Source: Prototheca cutis (Eukaryota; Chlorophyta; Trebouxiophyceae; Chlorellales; Chlorellaceae). Taken from it: a DNA stretch of 64,000 bases. The notes below the pieces were generated by a model that had not been told where the DNA came from, did no database searches, and saw only the letters and a list, made by a program, of their open reading frames with translations. Position numbers and translations under genes: made by a program. Within the stretch, counting starts at the first letter, position 1. Every line of letters begins with the position of its first letter. Location: the NCBI GenBank assembly GCA_002897115.2, contig BCIH01000007.1, forward strand, positions 302,726 through 366,725. The letters are read 5' to 3'. This document shows, in pieces, positions 1 through 10,996 of the stretch.

Positions 1-405
1 AACGCCGTGGCCGGTAAAACCTGCCGGCGCTGTGCACGGCATGAAAGGCCTCCCAGGGCAGGGAAGCGCCGGCGGGGGTCCCTGAGAGTCGCTGTGTCGA
101 TGCCTGCTGCACCTCTGCCTCCGTCCCTGGCTGACGCTCTGCATCATGTGCCACAGCAGCCAGCAGCAACTCGGCCCATCGCTGGAGACCCAGGAACTCT
201 GCTTCACTCCAGTCAAAGTCGGTGTCGTGATACTCACCAGCCACCGCAACCGATGGCTCGGGGCGGCCATTTCGATCCATGCCACTACCCACAACGCCCT
301 GTGGCACTGTCGAGGGAGCACCAAGCATGGTGTCCACGAGGCTATCGCCGGCGCCCATGGCCGGTACTGCACGTAGCAGCTCCAAACTGCGATGCCTTAC
401 TGCTC
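1..405. other. window edge, no gene called
   Basis: This is the sequence beyond the 3' end of the FHIT-like gene. I see open frames on the plus strand but no family resemblance, no intron pattern and no biased codon use, so I leave it unassigned. Confidence 0.5.
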
Positions 406-1221
406 TCAGAACAGGCCGCGCAGCGATGCAGCCTCCTCGGCCATCTCTGCTGCGGTCCTGGGCTTTCTCTCGGTCTCGGCGTCCACTTTGATCCCGGCGT
501 CGTCCCTGGGCTTGGAGGGTTGGAGTGTGGCTTGAAATGAATGATGATGGAAAGGGGGGGGGTGCATGTGCCGTCACGGCACCCTGCATTATTCCTTCCC
601 TCGCACACACTCGATCGTAACAAACAATGCCCTTGAGCAAGACAAACAAACGAAAAAGTCCAAGTACCTGAGAGGAAGTTCTTTGACGAGCTCCTTGCTG
701 GCGGCGTCAAGCTCGTCGTAGACCTTGTCGTTGGGCTCAAAGTCTCCCGGCCGCCGGGGGAGGATGTGGACGTGCACGTGGGGCACCGTCTGCCCCGCTG
801 CGGGGCCGTCCTGGATGGCAAATGTCAGGGAAGCCGCCCGAAACTCTGCCTCCACGACACTGCCCACGCGCTTGGCAACGCTCCTTCAAGGACAGGTGTC
901 AGTTGGCTGGTTGTCGTGAGGGTGAGAGCATGGCGTGGCTGAATTCGGCGGCAATTTTTCCCCTTCTAATGAATTGGAGTTCATACAACTCGCTGGCCCC
1001 AACACAAACACACACAACTCAAGTAAAAACTTCGCCCACCAGAGGTCGGCAACTTCCTCGGGGGTGAGCTCTGCAAAGCGCTGGACCACGCGCACGGGGC
1101 TGACTAGCACGTGCCCCGGCACGATGGGCTTGAGGTTGACAAACGCAAAGCTCAGCGGCGTTGCCAGAAACACCTCGCTTGCATGGATCGGCCACGGACC
1201 GAATGCGTAGTCCTGCAGCAA
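406..1221 (-). CDS. FHIT: FHIT-like histidine-triad hydrolase (diadenosine triphosphatase)
   Basis: Three exons, 1221-1040, 883-668 and 505-406, join in phase to give 165 residues, close to the usual FHIT length. The N-terminal half carries the strand and the 'VPGHVLV' loop that shape the nucleotide pocket. The histidine triad HVHVH lies at residues 96-100, followed by the FHIT-typical LPRRPGDF. In the family the middle histidine of the triad (here H98) attacks the alpha phosphate of Ap3A-type dinucleotides; plant relatives also act on adenylylsulfate. The last exon starts at an acceptor inside CCCAG|GGAC, chosen because only that phase restores the acidic, alanine-rich C-terminal helix. The start is the first ATG in frame. 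The gene is divergent from the methyltransferase gene to its right. The identification is firm; the natural substrate is inferred from the family. Confidence 0.93.
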
Positions 1222-1948
1222 GGGCGACGCAGCTCTGGGGTTTGGAGTGACTACAGGATGATGGCATCATAATCTTCCCAGTCTCCTCTGTGGTATCCAA
1301 GGCATCACGCCTGCCCGGGCCACCTCAGGCTGGGGCCATCCATCCCACCTGGTGGGTGGCCTGGTGCAGCATGCCTTTGCCCACTTCGTGTCTAGCCCGG
1401 GCTGGCCCAGCCAGAGGCCTGCATGCGGATGACGTCGGGATTAATCTTCATTTCAACGTTCCCTGAATTAATTACAGCAGACAACTCCCAGAATATGCTG
1501 ATTGGGCGCCATGTTCCGCCACGGCACGCGCACTGCCAGGCGCACCTTAGAGACCAGGCACTCCGGACAGTGATTCCGGCCGCTCTCCAGGCGACCATGA
1601 ATCACAAACTCGATATGTGAGCATGTGACTCCATTGCACGTCGTGCCTGCTTCAAGTGTGAGCTGGCAGTGTTCCTGTCGAGGGACCGGCCCGAAAAATG
1701 ACAAAGCTGCGCCAGCACAACTGATCGAGGAGTGTCCTGGCGCAACCACCCCCCTTCGGAACGCAACGCTGGGGCCTGCTTCTTACTTCTCGACCGCCAA
1801 AAGGGGCATTGGCATTCTCATACAATAACGCATACGTCGACGACCTGCAATGATTGTAAGTATGTGTTCTTGACTGAGACAGCTTTGAGCTCGGGAGCAG
1901 CAAGGGCTTTCGCAAACTGTGGGGCGGTGCGTCGCGCCGCCAAGAGGG
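1222..1948. other. divergent intergenic region, FHIT-like / MePCE-like
   Basis: About 730 bp separate the two divergent start codons. I see no further exon, no TATA box I would defend and no repeat. Part of it must serve as promoter for both genes. Confidence 0.4.
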
Positions 1949-3962
1949 ATGCTCGATGAGAGTCAGGCTGCCCCCTGCCCATCGCAAGGCTCCCAAGAAC
2001 CCTCTACTAGCACACTGAGTCGGTCACAGAAACGAAAGCGCCGCCAGAAGCTCGCCAAGCTCCATGGAAGCAAGGGCCAGCAGTGCGCAGCAGAGGACAT
2101 GGAGGTGAGACTGCTTGCCGAGGGAAAACAGATGTTGCTGCTGAAACGAGACGCGATTGGGAAGTTGTTAGAGCTCTGTGGTTGTTTAAATATGCATGCA
2201 AACGGTCATGCAAGGATGTGCATGCACGTCACGGCCGGAATGGACAGCGCATCGTAATTGGCACCCCATACGCCGCTACACAGGCCATCCCAGCAAAGCG
2301 CCCGTTGGCGGAGGAGGCGGTGCTAACGACCAGTGAGGTATCAACTGCAGCCAGCATCTGCGGCGATCATGTGAGCTTGGGACGGGCAAACGGAGCTGGA
2401 GGTGACGGGTCCTCGGCTGTCGACTCTCCCCGCCAGGCACCAAGAGGGCTGCCCCCGGGGGATCAGCTGGCGCTGAAACCAGGCCCGGCTGTTGGTGATC
2501 ATGCTGCTCCTGCTGGCTCCCAGGGTCCGGCCCACAACAGGGACCCTGGCGCTGTTCAACATGACTTGAGTTCTTCAGAGCTGAGGCAGATGCGGCAGCC
2601 TGGAGGGAAATCCTCTGAATCTCGCGGCAGCAGGCCACTGCAAGATGCGGCACTGAACGGCAGCACGGCATTCCCATGTCCAGCGAGCAGCACGCCCCCG
2701 CTTGCAACCCAAGCGGTACCAGACAGTGTTCCTCGCCCGGGAGACATGGAACCCGACCCTCAGGCACCAACTGGAACGCCTCAGGCAACACCAGTAGTGG
2801 GCGCCGCTCGTCGGTCTGGCGGGTTTGCACCGTACGGCAATTACCAGCGGTACTATGGGTACCGTCTTGGCCAGGCCTTTGAAATGGACCCACGATTGGC
2901 TTCTCTGAAGCGTGGCTGGTTCCACGGGCGGCGGTGCTTGGATGTTGGGTGCAACGAGGGCGTCGTGACGCTGGCCCTTGTGCAGCGCTTTTGTCCCCGG
3001 TCCATGGTGGGCGTGGACTTGGACGAGCGCCTCGTCCGGCGGGCGTGCACCACGCTGCGCACGCTGCGCGCCGCCGCCGGGGACCGAAGTCGCGACGCCC
3101 GCGCCCCAGGCGTGGACGCGGCCGAGCGCCGGGCGGCCCGCGATGCGGCGAGCGGCCTGGCCCATACCTGGTTCCTTTGTGCCGACTTTCTCGATGGCGA
3201 GATCGAGGCAGCCAGCCTTGACACGCTCACATGTTTTAGGTGGGTTGATGGATGGAGTGTAGGGTGAGCTGGAGTTTTCTGTTCAAATTTGGCAAACCAG
3301 AAACAGGGCTGGCAATGGATGGAGAGGCCGCCTTTTGAAAGTATCACCATTGACGTTCAGTCCTGGGAAATGCAGAAATGTTGCACGGAGACGTCCCCCT
3401 AGGGCTGCAGCTCTCACACACAGACAGCACCCAACCGTACCCTCTCGCAGCATGACCAAATGGGTGCATCTGAATCGAGGCGACGAGGGCCTTCAAATGA
3501 TGTTTGCCAAATTTTGGGAAGTGTTGGCGCCGGGAGGCCTGCTCATCCTGGAACCCCAGCCCTGGAGCTCCTACAGAACGGCAGTGAACAAGCTCAAGAA
3601 ACAGGCGAGTAGCGCGCGCGCGCGTGCGCGTGTGTGTGCGCGTGTGTGCGCGCGCACGCGCGCCCGTCGAATGTTTAAGTTGCTCTAGTGACGAATTCCC
3701 ATCAGTGAAAACCCTAAAACTGCAGGCAAAGGCCGTGGCAGGCACGGTGGCGGCTGCAGCGTTGCCGACGTACCACGCACTGGAGGATCTTGCCCTCAAC
3801 CCCGAAGAGTTTGACAGCTATCTCTGTGACACGCTCGGTTTCCGGGTGGTCCGGCGGATCCTGCCAGCAGAGGCCGCCAGGGGCTTTCGACGAGGAATCC
3901 TCGTCTTGCGCAAGCCGCAGTCCCCCAGGCCCGCTGCACGCCCAGCCGACGGACTGGAGTAG
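1949..3962 (+). CDS. Bin3/MePCE-family RNA 5'-phosphate methyltransferase
   Basis: Four exons, 1949-2104, 2284-3239, 3451-3604 and 3726-3962, give 500 residues. Residues 1-230 are low-complexity and basic (SQKRKRRQK near the start) and have no recognisable fold. From about 233 the Bin3 core begins with [14 protein letters not shown]. The S-adenosylmethionine motif LDVGCNEG follows near 270, then [12 protein letters not shown] and the signature LEPQPWSSY near 404, which in MePCE and BCDIN3 binds the RNA phosphate. The family methylates the gamma phosphate of 7SK or U6 RNA, or the 5' monophosphate of small RNAs; an alga has no known 7SK, so U6 or another RNA polymerase III transcript is the likelier target (inference). 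The third intron appears to start with GC (AG|GCGAGT) and contains an alternating GC/GT tract. An insertion rich in R and A separates motif I from the rest of the core. Confidence 0.92.
3605..3725 (+). other. GC-AG intron with alternating purine-pyrimidine tract
   Basis: The reading frame requires phase 0 at both ends. The only fitting donor is CAG|GCGAGT, joined to the acceptor CTGCAG|GCA. Positions about 3610-3665 alternate GC and GT, a composition prone to left-handed DNA. Confidence 0.7.
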
Positions 3963-4517
3963 AGTCATCCAAAAGAAAGGCTGATGCATTCTGGCTTCAA
4001 GGGTTCCAGCGGCAAGACCACGATTGCGAGGTGCCTCGATTCGCTGGTGCGCAAGGACTGGCTGTCGCTGTGGGCCCGCCTCGGATGTGACGTCCACGTG
4101 CAGGTTCGCACTGCCAATTGACGTGCGATATCCTCCTTCATCCTTTGGAGAGTACAACATGAGGCTGATCTTTCCTGTGTACCACTGGATGTGTTTCTGA
4201 AAAGTGGACAGATATTGGGTCCTCTTGGGGTAGCTGAGGTACGACGGCCAACTTTGGGCTTGTGGGAGACCCCCCTGGATCGTCGGGAAGGGCAATTCCC
4301 TGCGCTGCCGAGCCCGGTTTGATCCGGGATCAAACTGGGGGCGTTTGGGCCGGTCTGGGTCGGGACACGGAGATAGCGGAGGAAGCCGAGCACACGCCAT
4401 GTGTACGCGCTGAAAGATGACGAAGTCACCAGAAATCGCCCGGATCATTGTGGGAATGACAGGAACGGGCTGAAAGGTGCTGAAGGAGGGGTGGCTGCTG
4501 AGCCCCTCTGCAGGGAG
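3963..4517. other. intergenic region with a near-perfect hairpin
   Basis: Between the methyltransferase stop and the demethylase start. It holds a 13-bp inverted repeat (see the hairpin entry). A long minus-strand open frame crosses it but matches nothing I recognise. Confidence 0.4.
4313..4339. repeat. inverted repeat, 13-bp arms, 1-base loop
   Basis: The left arm CCCGGTTTGATCC (4313-4325) and right arm GGATCAAACTGGG (4327-4339) pair over 13 positions with one mismatch, which is a G-T wobble in RNA. It could be a cruciform, a dimeric protein site or an RNA hairpin in the demethylase 5' leader. The function is unknown. Confidence 0.75.
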
Positions 4518-7219
4518 ATGACCAGCTCGGACAAACACCTGTGCCCGACGCTGCGCCTGACGCGACAGCAGTTCGAACGGCCATTTTGCGAGTTTGTCCG
4601 GGAGATTTTCTTGAAGCATCCGGACTGGCCCTGCTTCAAGGTACCTCGACGGGGCCGGGGGATGGCTGCTCTTCCCTGTTCCGGTGCGTCATGAAGGGAT
4701 GTCGATGGCGCTCCTAGCTCCACCCTTTTGCAGGCGATTCCACCCAGACGATGGAAACCGAGCAAGCGGGCCAAAATAGACCTGGACAAGGTCAGGATCG
4801 ACACGCCCATCAAGCAGCATGTGAGAGACGTGTCCCATCGGTAGAAGCTTGGGGGGAATGCCCGGGCCGACCGTGGCAGTGCCTGGCACCAGGGCCGCTT
4901 TGCACGCCGCATGATGCACGTGGTGGTATACACGCATCTCGACATTTTTGTTGGAACCTGCCGTGGGGATTGTGGGTTTCGAGCCGTCAGCGGATGCCCA
5001 CCCCAACAACGTGCGTGACCTCTCCTGCAGGTGTTTGGACGCAGCGGCGCTTACCGCTGTATCCTGGAGGAGCAGAGGGTGGGTCTGATAGGCTGTGTGT
5101 GTTTAATTGAGTGTATGCTGAGGGTGGACAGAGGGCCATGGACTTGGGAAGGGGGTGGACGGGTCTGCCAGGGTCTGGGGTTGGCTCAGGCAGGGAACCG
5201 AGCCCTCCCCAGACCACTCCTCAGGCGCACCTGCTGTGTACCTGGCTGTGCCTGGACTTGCCCGGTGACACGACACGGGCTGTCCTGTTCTTGCACCGCC
5301 GCAGGGCATGTCTGCCGCGGAGTTCAAGCGCATGGCTGAGAGCCCAGGACACCAGGCCCCGGAGCCAGGTGTGGTGGCGGTTGGGAGTCCGTTGACGATG
5401 GCTTGGTGGGTGTGCGTGGGTCGTGACTGACGGCGTCATGGCTTGTGGTGCGTGGTTTGCTGTGGACCATGGTCATCAGAGTCGGATCATTCCTCAACCC
5501 TCTTGCAACCCCCACCCACCTCCCTTTTTCGAATGGAAAGGTCATCGTGACGACGACTGCCTGGAGCGGTCATTCTGGAGCAGCGTGACGATCAACCCTC
5601 CGCTGTATGGCGCTGACACGCCCATCTCGTTTTTCGACGAGGAACTGGAGTATGGGTGGAACCTGCGGGACCTGGGCTGCTTGCTGAAATCGTACGAAGT
5701 GCCGGAGATTGCCGGGGTCACGTCGCCAATGGCGTACTTTGGCACGTGGAAGTCGTTCTTCGGTTGGCACAAGGAGGACGTGGACCTGTACAGCATCAAC
5801 TACAACCACGCGGGAGCGGCCAAGATTTGGTACTGCGTGTCGCCGGCCGACGGCGCCCGCTTTGACGCCATGGCTCGCGGGCTGTTCCCCGAGCTGCATG
5901 CGGCGTGTCCGGCGTTCGTGCGGCACAAGGACATCATGATCTCGCCCCGCCTGCTCCGGGCCGCGGGAGTGCCGTTTGTGCAGGCGCGACAGGAGCCTGG
6001 GGAGTTTATCGTGCTCAACGCGGCCGCGTACCATTCGGGGTTCAACCTGGGCTGGAACCTGGCGGAAGCCGTGAATTTCGCACTGCCAGAGTGGCTGCCC
6101 GTGGGCCGCGAGGCCGTGCCCTGCGAGTGCTCCCTCATGCCCGAAGCCGTCACCCTCGACATGCGCATCTTCTTCCCAGACATGTGCTCTGATGAGAGCG
6201 GGAGTGAGGATGATGAGGAAGACGAAAGGAGCTTTGCGTCGACGGCCAGCGCCGTCAGCGCCGGTGCCAGCGCCGCGTCTGACGAGCAGCCCGAGGCCAG
6301 TGGGAGCGACGGCTCTGAAAGTCCCGGAGCATCTTCAGACGACGAGGCCGATTCGGAGGCAAGCGCGTCCAGCACCGCCTGTATCGTCGAGCAGGGCAGT
6401 CGGCGGCAGGGGTCGCGAGGCGGAAATCCGAGACCCAGCAAAGCGCGGGCGAAACCCGGTCGTGGGTCTGGGACGGCGCCTGACCCCGACCAGCAGCCGG
6501 GGACGAAGAAACGCGGCAGGACGACGGGGGCGCCTGCACCGACGGTGAGTCCGCCCAAGCGGTCGCGTGCTGCGGCATCTGCGACCGGCAAGAAAAGCAA
6601 GCCCGGCAGCAGGGCATTGACGCCTGTGAGCGCTCGGCGCTCGGGACTCGTCCGGCATGCGGCGGGGTCCGTCGTCGCGCCGGGTTCCGAGGCGGCAGAT
6701 GCCCAGGACGCCTCGGAGGGCAGCGCCGCGACTGAGTTGGGGGCAGCGGCAGCGGCAAACGGCGGAGCGGCTCAAGGTGCCGTCGGGCTGCGGTCTTCGA
6801 CAGGTGCCGCCGCCGCAGCACGGCGTGCGCGGGCGCGGGTTCCGGCAGCGTTGCCGCCGCTGGCCCGGGCGGCGTTGGAGGGCATTCCTTCCCGTGCCCT
6901 GCATCTGGGCTGGGGCACGCCAGCCGAGACGCGGCCTGTGGCGCTGGTCGAGCGGCGGGACGGCAAGGATCGGACGCCATTTTTCACGATGGTGCACCGC
7001 CTGGCGCGGCCGCCGAGTCGCCCAGGGGCACTGTGGGTCGGGGTCCTCCGGGAAGGGCCCGATGGCCTGTTCCGGCCCGCCAGCATGCAGCGGCAGGTGT
7101 GCTTCGGGACGGTGTTCCCGAAGCTGGTCCACGTTCGCGTGGAGTGGGCCGACGGCGAGGGCCGGCGGGGGCGCGGCGGCTGGAAGCTCATCACAACCCG
7201 CAAACGCATTCTCATGTGA
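4518..7219 (+). CDS. JmjN/JmjC-domain histone lysine demethylase, KDM4-like
   Basis: Five exons, 4518-4640, 4734-4820, 5031-5078, 5305-5368 and 5541-7219, give 666 residues. JmjN occupies roughly residues 9-55 (LRLTRQQFERPF, then AIPPRRWKP). The JmjC core runs from about 120 to 310. It contains the iron ligands H184 and E186 in WHKEDVDLYSINY and H272 in YHSGFNLGWNLAE, so the Fe(II)/2-oxoglutarate centre looks intact. The core is followed by an acidic stretch (SGSEDDEEDE) and about 200 residues of low-complexity R/A/G/S sequence. A folded-looking C-terminal segment of about 100 residues then has repeated W, F and V positions and ends in KRILM. No PHD or Tudor reader domain is visible. Family knowledge suggests demethylation of H3K9me3 or H3K36me3 in chromatin; which mark cannot be read from the sequence. 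Single-base phases agree at every junction. Confidence 0.92.
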
Positions 7220-8512
7220 ATGGCGATGTGGTCCGGGTCGTGAGTCGTGTCTCCGCCCGCAGGCCCACCCGGACAAGTGCTGACTGTGCCGAGACCGGGA
7301 CGTGTGTACATTCTCATACCGTGCATCTTGACAGACTGGTGCTGGGCGACGTGTTTGACAACAACCCGGCCACTGCGACTTCTTTTGCATTGGAAAATGG
7401 AGGCGGCGATTGTGTGGTGGTGTGTCCAGGGGGTGATTCTGACCGCGCCGCTGTTCAACGACCCACCCACCCTTCCCTCTCCCATGTCAATGCCTATGAC
7501 CCTGCTTGTGATGCTCAATTCATTTTGGCTGCTTTGACTGTTGACCGAATTCAGCTCTTTGGAAGAAGCTGGAAAAATGCAGTACCCGACCGCTCTGCTG
7601 CGACAAGGGAACTGTCCTGGAAATCACGTGGATTCCCGTCGAGTGGAAAGCCCTTGGGGATCGCGCGACCGCCACAGGTTATTCCCACGAGAGTAGCCCT
7701 GAAATTGTTCTGGAGGCAGAGTTCAATGCCATTCGGGTAGTGGGCTTTTGGGCTGCTATCCATCCGGTCGACTGCCGCGGGCGATCACGGAAGTCTTTCA
7801 TGCAGGTGAGAAGTCAGCACCTGCGGTTCGGCGCCGGGGGTATCCAGCGAGGAATCTCCCGCCTCGCGTGGCTGGAAAAGGTTCCAACAGCGTCTCCAAT
7901 TATCGACGATTTGCGACAGGTTGGCTTGTAGAGAGATCTTTGCTGGTTCGGCGTCGCCGAAGTTTGGTGTCCGGACCTTCATATTCCGGCTGGCCCTCCC
8001 ACGTTAGAAGCTTAGCGCGGTCGACGCTCAGGGCCATGACGATGGATGTTCAGCCGGCCGCTGAGCCTGGCCTGCTCTGCAAGCTTCCTCGTACGTGATT
8101 CCCTGTCGTTGGTCTGTTCGTGTGGAGGGCCTTGGGAAACGCGGGATAGTGGGACGAAGGGAGCGGTCGTTTTAGCTGTCGGAGTTGTGACCAGGGGTTT
8201 GGTTCGGTTGGATGGCTTGGTTGGGAGGGCGTGGTGTAACGATTGGGTATTCCAGCCACCTTTGTTCCACATGGATTTGGGGTGCGATTTGATGGGTTGG
8301 TACAGGAATGGATCAAAGTGCTGTTGCTTTGGCCTTGCATGGTGCGGTGCAAGGTCGTCGGCGCCCGTGCCTTCCAAGCGTTCAAGAGCTGCGCACCAAG
8401 CTGATGACACGGTACAACCTTCGATCGATGCAATGCAGAGCCAGAGTCGGCGGCATCCCTCGCTTCATCCCATGGCTCGGGCGGCAGCTCGGAACTCTGC
8501 TGGCCCGGCCGC
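7220..8512. other. intergenic, nothing recognised
   Basis: Nearly 1.3 kb between two plus-strand genes. Short open frames occur on both strands, but none has intron-consistent extension or familiar motifs. GC content is lower than in the flanking coding sequence. Confidence 0.4.
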
Positions 8513-10246
8513 ATGGACGGGGCAAACGGAGGGGGGCCTGGCGCACGGGACCCTGGCGCGACATTACCTACCGTGGAGTCCTTGATGGCGGAGCGGCGGC
8601 AGTACTATGGAGCCAACCTGGCACTGTTTTATCCCGAGGAGCCACTCATCGTGGCGGCGGCCCAAGGCTGTCATCTGTACACCGATGCCGCACGGACGGA
8701 AACAGCCTCGTTCCTGGACTGCATCAACAATGTCTCGCACGTCGGACACAGTAATCCTGCGGTAGTGCGTGCAGTAGCGGAGCAGCTGGCGACGGTGAAT
8801 ACCAACGCCCGGTANTTGAGCCCTGAGCATACACGGTATGCCGCCGAACTCACCAGCACACTTCCTGATCCGCTGTCAGTCCTCTACCTCGTGTCCACGG
8901 GCTCGGAAGCCAACGAACTCGCGCTGCGCATGGCACGCACCATCTTCAAAGCCCGTTGGAGGAGCGGGGAGCTTCACGGGGCCGGGCCTGGTTTTGACAC
9001 TGGAGGCACCGCTGGAAATGGCAGCGTGGCAGTGGCCAACGACGGCAACTCCCCCCCCCAGCAACCACCGCGGCCTTTGATGCACGTGGCGGTGATGGAC
9101 CATGCGTATCACGGGCACACCTGTGCGTGCATGGAGCTGTCGCCATACAAGTTCGACGGCCCAAACGGCGAGGGGCGGCCGGCACATGTGCACGTGCTTC
9201 CATGCCCCGACGTGTACCGGGGCCGCGACCTGGACGGCCGCGCCGCAGCGCTGGCGGCTGTGAGCGCGGCTCGGGCCGCGGGCGGCCGTGTCGGCGCTTT
9301 CTTCGCAGAGTCGGTCATCTCCTGTGGCGGCCAGATTGAGCCGCCGCCCGGCTACCTTGCCGCAGCGTACGAGGTTTTCAGGGCCGACGGCGCCGTCTGC
9401 ATCGCTGACGAAGTCCAGTCGGGCTTTGGCCGGATCGGCGATGCATTTTGGGCCTTTGAACCCCAGGGGATCATCCCGGACATCGTCACCATGGGTGGGT
9501 TGGTGGTTAGCGGGGGGGGAGCCGCATGCTGTTGATTGACTGACCTGACTCAGGCTCCACTTGAATGCATAAACAAGAAATGAATAAAACAAGAAAATAA
9601 GAAATAAAGAAAAAATCGACCCCACCCACCCCCAAAAAACTTGCACGCAATAGGCAAGCCTATGGGCAATGGGTACCCGATTTCGGGACTGGTGACGTCT
9701 CGTGCATTGGCGGATATCTTTGCATCTCACAGCGGCGAGTTTTTCGCGACGTATGGCGGATCCAATGCCGCGGTGGCTGCCGGGCGGGCGGTACTGTGCG
9801 AGATCCGGGACCGTGGGCTGCAGGCCCACGCACGCGATGTGGGCGCCTGGACGCTGGCCCGGCTGCGGGACATTCAGGCTCGGCACGGCACCGTGATCGG
9901 GGACGTGCGTGGAACGGGGCTGATGCTGGGCGTCGAACTGGTCACTGACCCGGGGACAAAGTGCCCTGCACCTGCGCTGGCCGCGGCGGTGAGGGCGGGA
10001 TGCCGGGCGCGGGCGCGGGTGCTGCTCAGCGCCGAAGGGCCCTGGGCCAACGTGATCAAGATCAAGCCGCCGCTGGTCTTCACGCTGGCCGACGCGGCGC
10101 GCATGTGCGACGCGTTTGAGGCTGAGCTGGACGCGCTGGAAGCTGCGGGGCAGCTGCCGGCCCTGGCCGAAGCCAGCCGGCGCCGTGTGGCCGCCATGGC
10201 CGCCGAACGCCAAGCCCGCGGCGCCTGCTGCGCTGCAGTACCTTGA
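8513..10246 (+). CDS. class III PLP aminotransferase, ethanolamine-phosphate phospho-lyase type
   Basis: Two exons, 8513-9494 and 9654-10246, give 524 residues, the usual size of the AGXT2-like group. The protein shows FLDCINNVSHVGHSNP and LNTN-like NTNAR near the start, STGSEANELALRMAR for cofactor phosphate binding, DHAYHGHT and SPYKF. It then shows AESVISCGGQI, the metal/cofactor aspartate in IADEVQSGFGR, and the Schiff-base lysine K329 in TMGKPMGNG. C-terminal KIKPPLVF is diagnostic of the ETNPPL/5-phosphohydroxylysine lyase branch, which eliminates phosphate and ammonia from phosphoethanolamine-like substrates. Other members of class III transfer amino groups, so lyase activity is an inference from closest resemblance. 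A single unresolved base (8814) falls in one codon. The intron separates the glycine and lysine of the active-site motif. A later start at 8585 is possible. Confidence 0.9.
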
Positions 10247-10366
10247 TCTGCTGAGGTGAAGAAGGTGACGTGGCATATTGTGCGAGTGCAGGAATGGGAC
10301 AGCTGAAGCGGGCAATATGCAATGAATCAACTGGGAGCGAGTGGAAAAGTGTGGATGGCTTGCCCC

Positions 10367-10370
<4 letters not shown>

Positions 10371-10453
<83 letters not shown>
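10371..10453. repeat. (CA)n microsatellite, about 41 units
   Basis: An uninterrupted CA dinucleotide run just downstream of the aminotransferase stop. It yields spurious Thr-His or Val-Cys open frames on both strands. Confidence 0.98.
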
Positions 10454-10457
<4 letters not shown>

Positions 10458-10733
10458 GGGCCATTCCTGCCGAGGGGTCCTTAGTCGGCTGTGGGAGACT
10501 GACAGATAGCTCGTGCAACCTTATTTTTATGATTTGCATCTTGGTCTGCTTTGATAGTGTACAGTACTGGCCAACTGAACCCCTTTTGTTCACATGATTC
10601 ACTCCGGCTCAAGTGTGCACATGGCCTCTTAAAAGTGGGATCCGTGACTGCAAACTCTTGGTCTGACTCAACAAGCTTGTCATTCGAATGAACCGCTGCC
10701 ATATTTCTTTCTTTTACATAATGTGTGGCTGAT

Positions 10734-10773
10734 GGGGCAGGGCAGCACCAGGAGGGGCAGGGCAGCACCAGGA
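10734..10773. repeat. tandem duplication of a 20-bp GC-rich unit
   Basis: GGGGCAGGGCAGCACCAGGA occurs twice head to tail with no mismatch, followed by a partial third GGGG. Confidence 0.95.
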
Positions 10774-10996
10774 GGGGAGTGTCAGAAGATTGCCAAAGGG
10801 GGTTGGGAGGACCTCACATTTTGCGTGATCGTGCGGAACTTCTCCGCTAGAAGGGTCCAAAAACTCTCGTGCCCAGCTCCTTACCGGCGTGCAAAACACA
10901 TTTATTTTGTTGTCTATTAAGTTGTTTGATTGTGTATCACACAGAAGCTCTTCAGGGCGGCCTGCACGCTCACGCACGCCCCCGGCTGGGCTCGCC

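Larger units (their letters stand above)
10247..10996. other. intergenic with CA microsatellite and short direct repeat
   Basis: The spacer between the aminotransferase and RBM22 holds the long CA repeat and a two-copy 20-bp repeat listed separately. No gene is visible. Confidence 0.5.

Noticed and set aside
3714..4619. 301-codon open frame on the minus strand across the MePCE-demethylase spacer
   Set aside because: It overlaps the last MePCE exon and the first demethylase exon in antisense and has no motif; I kept it as intergenic.
8876..10450. 524-codon open frame on the minus strand with a Val-Cys repeat start
   Set aside because: The start is the CA microsatellite and the rest is antisense to the aminotransferase. 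No family resemblance.
10371..10453. regular short repeats that could suggest a CRISPR-like array
   Set aside because: It is a plain CA dinucleotide microsatellite with no spacers.
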